Of a DNA stretch of 64,000 nucleotides, positions 61,199-64,000 are shown in pieces. The notes under the pieces were generated by a model, which did not search any database, was not told the origin of the DNA, and worked only from the letters and a program-made list of their open reading frames with translations. A program made the translations under genes and the position numbers. The DNA is from Oegoconia quadripuncta (Eukaryota > Arthropoda > Insecta > Lepidoptera > Autostichidae), in NCBI GenBank assembly GCA_949316235.1, contig OX438745.1, forward strand, positions 9,553,001 to 9,617,000, read 5' to 3'. Each line of letters starts with the position of its first letter. Positions within the stretch are counted from its first letter, which is position 1.

Positions 61199-61520
61199 AG
61201 AAATCATTTATTTGCAGTAAAAAATCAACAATAACAGTAGGTATGCAAATCAGTATAAAATTCACAAAACTCATTTCATTGGCAGCGAAAGGTAACTATA
61301 CAACAATTTTCGTTTAAATAAATTCATAGCTTCCCTTTCATCACATAAGTCAAAGTACTCATTGAGACTATAAACAGGATTTTCATTAAGAGACCATTTC
61401 AATTTATAAGAGAATGCCCTCAGATTTGGGCTATCACGTACAATCACCGGTAGAGCTTTATAGATCCGAAAGCGCATATAAAGAAAACTTCTTCCAAAAA
61501 CACCATTTTTACATCGGGGT
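61199..61520 (-). mobile_element. Non-LTR reverse transcriptase C-terminal fragment
   Basis: Minus-strand frame: FGRSFLYMRFRIYKALPVIV, then RDSPNLRAFSYKLKWSLNEN and PVYSLNEYFDLCDE. The pattern (Y-x-x-L-P-x-x-x-R-x-S-P-x-x-x-x-F-x-x-K-L) is the end of a CR1/Jockey-type RT ORF. Its 5' part is missing. Confidence 0.65.
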
Positions 61521-62659
61521 TACTTTTGTATAACTAACGTCGGTAACTCTGGTTACCTTCAAAGTATAAGTCTTTCCTTGATATACTTAGCCGCTATTAT
61601 ATATATGGTAGATCTAAATGACGTGGTATAGAAAGCCTATTCAAGATTACCCGTATTCAAGGTATATGAATCTGCATCCAGAATGTGAAGTTAATAAATA
61701 TTGATAATGATCCAAACGATTGCTGTTTCTATGTACCCCTTTGGGAGAGGTACTGGTATTACCTGATTTTAATTATGTTATTTTTCCGTAATATGCGCGT
61801 TTTACACAACCCTAGTAGTAAAATTTGGTTTACGCACAGAAAGCAGCAGTCGTGTGTATCTAATGACACCTGTCGCGCATCGAGGCTTCGCGAAGCTTTG
61901 GGCAAATGAAATGGTGTATTCAGCTCGGTAAGAACATGTGATTCTACCTAGTGAACAAAAATATTTTATATCCATCATCGGATATCTACTTTTACTGAAT
62001 GTACAAAAGTAGATAATCACTACTTTTTATTCTTTGAACCAATAACAATTTAAGTTTTTAAATACCAAAAAAACGCGGCAGCATATTTTGTATGCGCCTT
62101 GCGGGCGCCATCTTGAATTTCTTACTATACAACTATAAATTGTAAAAGAAAACTCAAGAAAACATGCGCTTAAAACAAAACGGCTGAACCGATTTTCGTC
62201 TACGTGTCTAAGAACATTATAGTAAGATATAAAGTGATAAATAAAATAAATTCAGGTGTCTCTTTACCTCTTTAATTTTTTACAAGTTGTTCAACAAGGG
62301 AACAGTCCACAACTTTACTGATAATGCAATCATAATAAAAGGTACTTGAAACGAAATCTCTGATAATCTTCCTCATCTGCTCTATAGGTAGTCGAAAAAG
62401 AAGGTCCAATCACTGAGCAGTAATGCGAATGCAGCAAACGAGGAAGAATTTCATTTGTCGTCGTCCACTAACCACCAGTTTGTGATAGATAAGTAACACA
62501 GACTGTCCCTTTCTACGTATTCATTATATTTACTGACGACTGTTGCAAAAATACACTTTCTTTTAGACATTTCAATTGAGAATTTAGGGCTAAACCATAG
62601 TATAGTTTTCATACAAACTGTAATCGACCGCACATGTAAAAAAATTGCGATATAAATAT

Positions 62660-62905
62660 GGTAGGATCTAGTTTGCCTAGGCGGGAGGGCGCGCCAGCCG
62701 CCCTCCGGGAACGGGCCTCCTCTAGTGAGGGGGGGCAGGTCGAGGGGGGACCTGGAGCCGCTTATGGGTTCCCAGGTCCTCCCTACTGCCGAGGAAGGTC
62801 GCCGCGGAGTTTTGGTGGGTATTCCACCCGGTAGGGAGGGGAGTCCCACATAACCGTCTCGCCGTCCCCCAGGCGAGCGGTATGCACAACGCATTTCCCC
62901 GCGTA
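62660..62905 (-). mobile_element. GC-rich retrotransposon-derived island
   Basis: Minus-strand frame rich in P/G/R: PSLPGGIPTKTPRRPSSAVG, RTWEPISGSRSPLDLPP. Strong GC contrast with its surroundings and the TWEPISGSRSPL pattern suggest the 3' region of an R1/RTE-like element. No full domain. Confidence 0.5.
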
Positions 62906-63299
62906 TTTGCCTGAATGTAGTGATTTGTTAAAAAGAATATTTTTAACTCACGTAACGTCATTGTCCAGACGTATCTTAGTGGTAAGATTTGAGTGTGATT
63001 TTTTATATTAAATAATAAACGAGGATTCTTAGCTATGTTTGTTAAAAATCGGTTAGGCCGTTTCGATGATATTTAGCTTTTAACAGAGGTTCTTGCATTT
63101 ATGACCTACAGATCAACTAGCAGACCAACTAATTCTGTAATGTTATGCCCTTCGGACCAACTCCCTGTCGGTCAATGGGATATACCTAGTAAATTTGGTT
63201 CAGACGGACGCCCATCCCTGCCAAAGATTTCCCAGACGCTCGTCAAATCATTGATTGTTATAAATTTTTATTGCACCAAAAAATTACATATAACAGAGT

Positions 63300-63650
63300 A
63301 TAAACAATAGGTCATATACAAAGGTGGACTTATCTCTTTAAGAGATCTCTTCCAGTCAACCTGAGCTTTGAAGTAGGAAACGGAGTAACTTTGGGGTTTA
63401 GCAACAAATTGTGTGCAAATGAGAAATACTACAACGAATAATAAAACAAATAAAAAGAAAAGATAACCAAACAATAAACTTATTTATTTATTTATTTAAC
63501 ACTTTATTGCATATATAAGTATACAAACATACATTGAACAAAGATAGGACAGAAATTACAATACACAAAAGGCAAGCTTATCTCTGTAAGAGATTTCTTC
63601 CAGCAAACCCTCGGAAGGAAAAACGAATTAAACTTACATTAAACATAATA
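63300..63650 (-). mobile_element. Two LINE-type 3' ends in tandem
   Basis: Each has an AGAGAT[CT]TCTTCCAG word preceded by a CTTATCTCT block, and the second is preceded by TTATTTATTTATTTAACAC. Related to the plus-strand copy at 11.9 kb. Confidence 0.5.
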
Positions 63651-64000
63651 CATATACCTACCTACTGCGATATAAATACATAACATAAAGCATTTATAAA
63701 CCTATATACACATAAAAATATACATATAAATTTGGATATATATTTTTTTATATTTAATATTAAATCTGTTTGAATTGAATTGAATTAAATCTGTCTTTTG
63801 CTTCCTCGCTAGTTTTCGAAATTTTCAAATTATAGTTATGAAGCAAAACATCTTGACAAATTTTCTCTGATTCAAACAAAATTGGTTTCCAGGACTAGCA
63901 GCATGATAAGCTCCATAAACATTTATTATGTCGCGCGTGATAATATTTGTCCTGCTCGTTCACTTAGACGAAATATACAACTATCCCACTCTCACTCCTA

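Overview
This is eukaryotic DNA: AT-rich, gene-poor and packed with interspersed repeats. It almost certainly comes from an insect, most likely a moth or butterfly. That rests on the spliced Osiris-family genes and on repeat families typical of lepidopteran genomes (tRNA-like and 5S-like SINEs, non-LTR retrotransposon 3' ends, foldback MITEs). No species can be named from sequence alone.

The host protein-coding content is a cluster of Osiris-type (DUF1676) genes, all on the minus strand. In transcription order they are: A, first exon at 55.1-55.6 kb; B, exons at 43.2-43.7 and 31.7-31.9 kb; C, exons at 22.9-23.5 and 22.3-22.6 kb; and D, seven exons from 20.6 down to 12.8 kb. A, B and C are close paralogues: signal peptide, a two-cysteine DUF1676 region, a Gly/Lys linker, and a phase-1 intron at the same place (after ...MMK). 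In B and C this is followed by an exon encoding a hydrophobic segment and a His/Tyr-rich tail. D is divergent: its hydrophobic segment is replaced by an extremely Met-rich one built from short exons, flanked by poly-Gly, and followed by a novel C-terminal region with an RKKR site. A, B and C have a TATA box about 32 bases upstream of a possible initiator; D's spacing is less typical.

Apart from one bona fide tRNA-Glu(CTC) gene near 6.1 kb, the rest is mostly mobile-element debris. There are SINEs of at least four families (three tRNA-like, one with a 5S-rRNA-like head), C-terminal fragments of several non-LTR reverse transcriptases (10.7, 26.7, 27.3, 61.3 kb and others), foldback/TIR elements (3.0, 8.1, 16.8, 34.5, 36.3, 46.1, 51.4 kb), tandem duplications and microsatellites. 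At 47.8-49.4 kb lies a perfect 230-base inverted repeat, a near-perfect palindrome, and a truncated OTU-type cysteine-protease fragment with its own promoter-like sequence.

The observations most worth a second look are the orphan first exon of gene A (no matching second exon before gene B), the Met-rich replacement of the Osiris hydrophobic helix in gene D with its possible furin-type site, and the hairpin/OTU locus at 47.8-49.4 kb.
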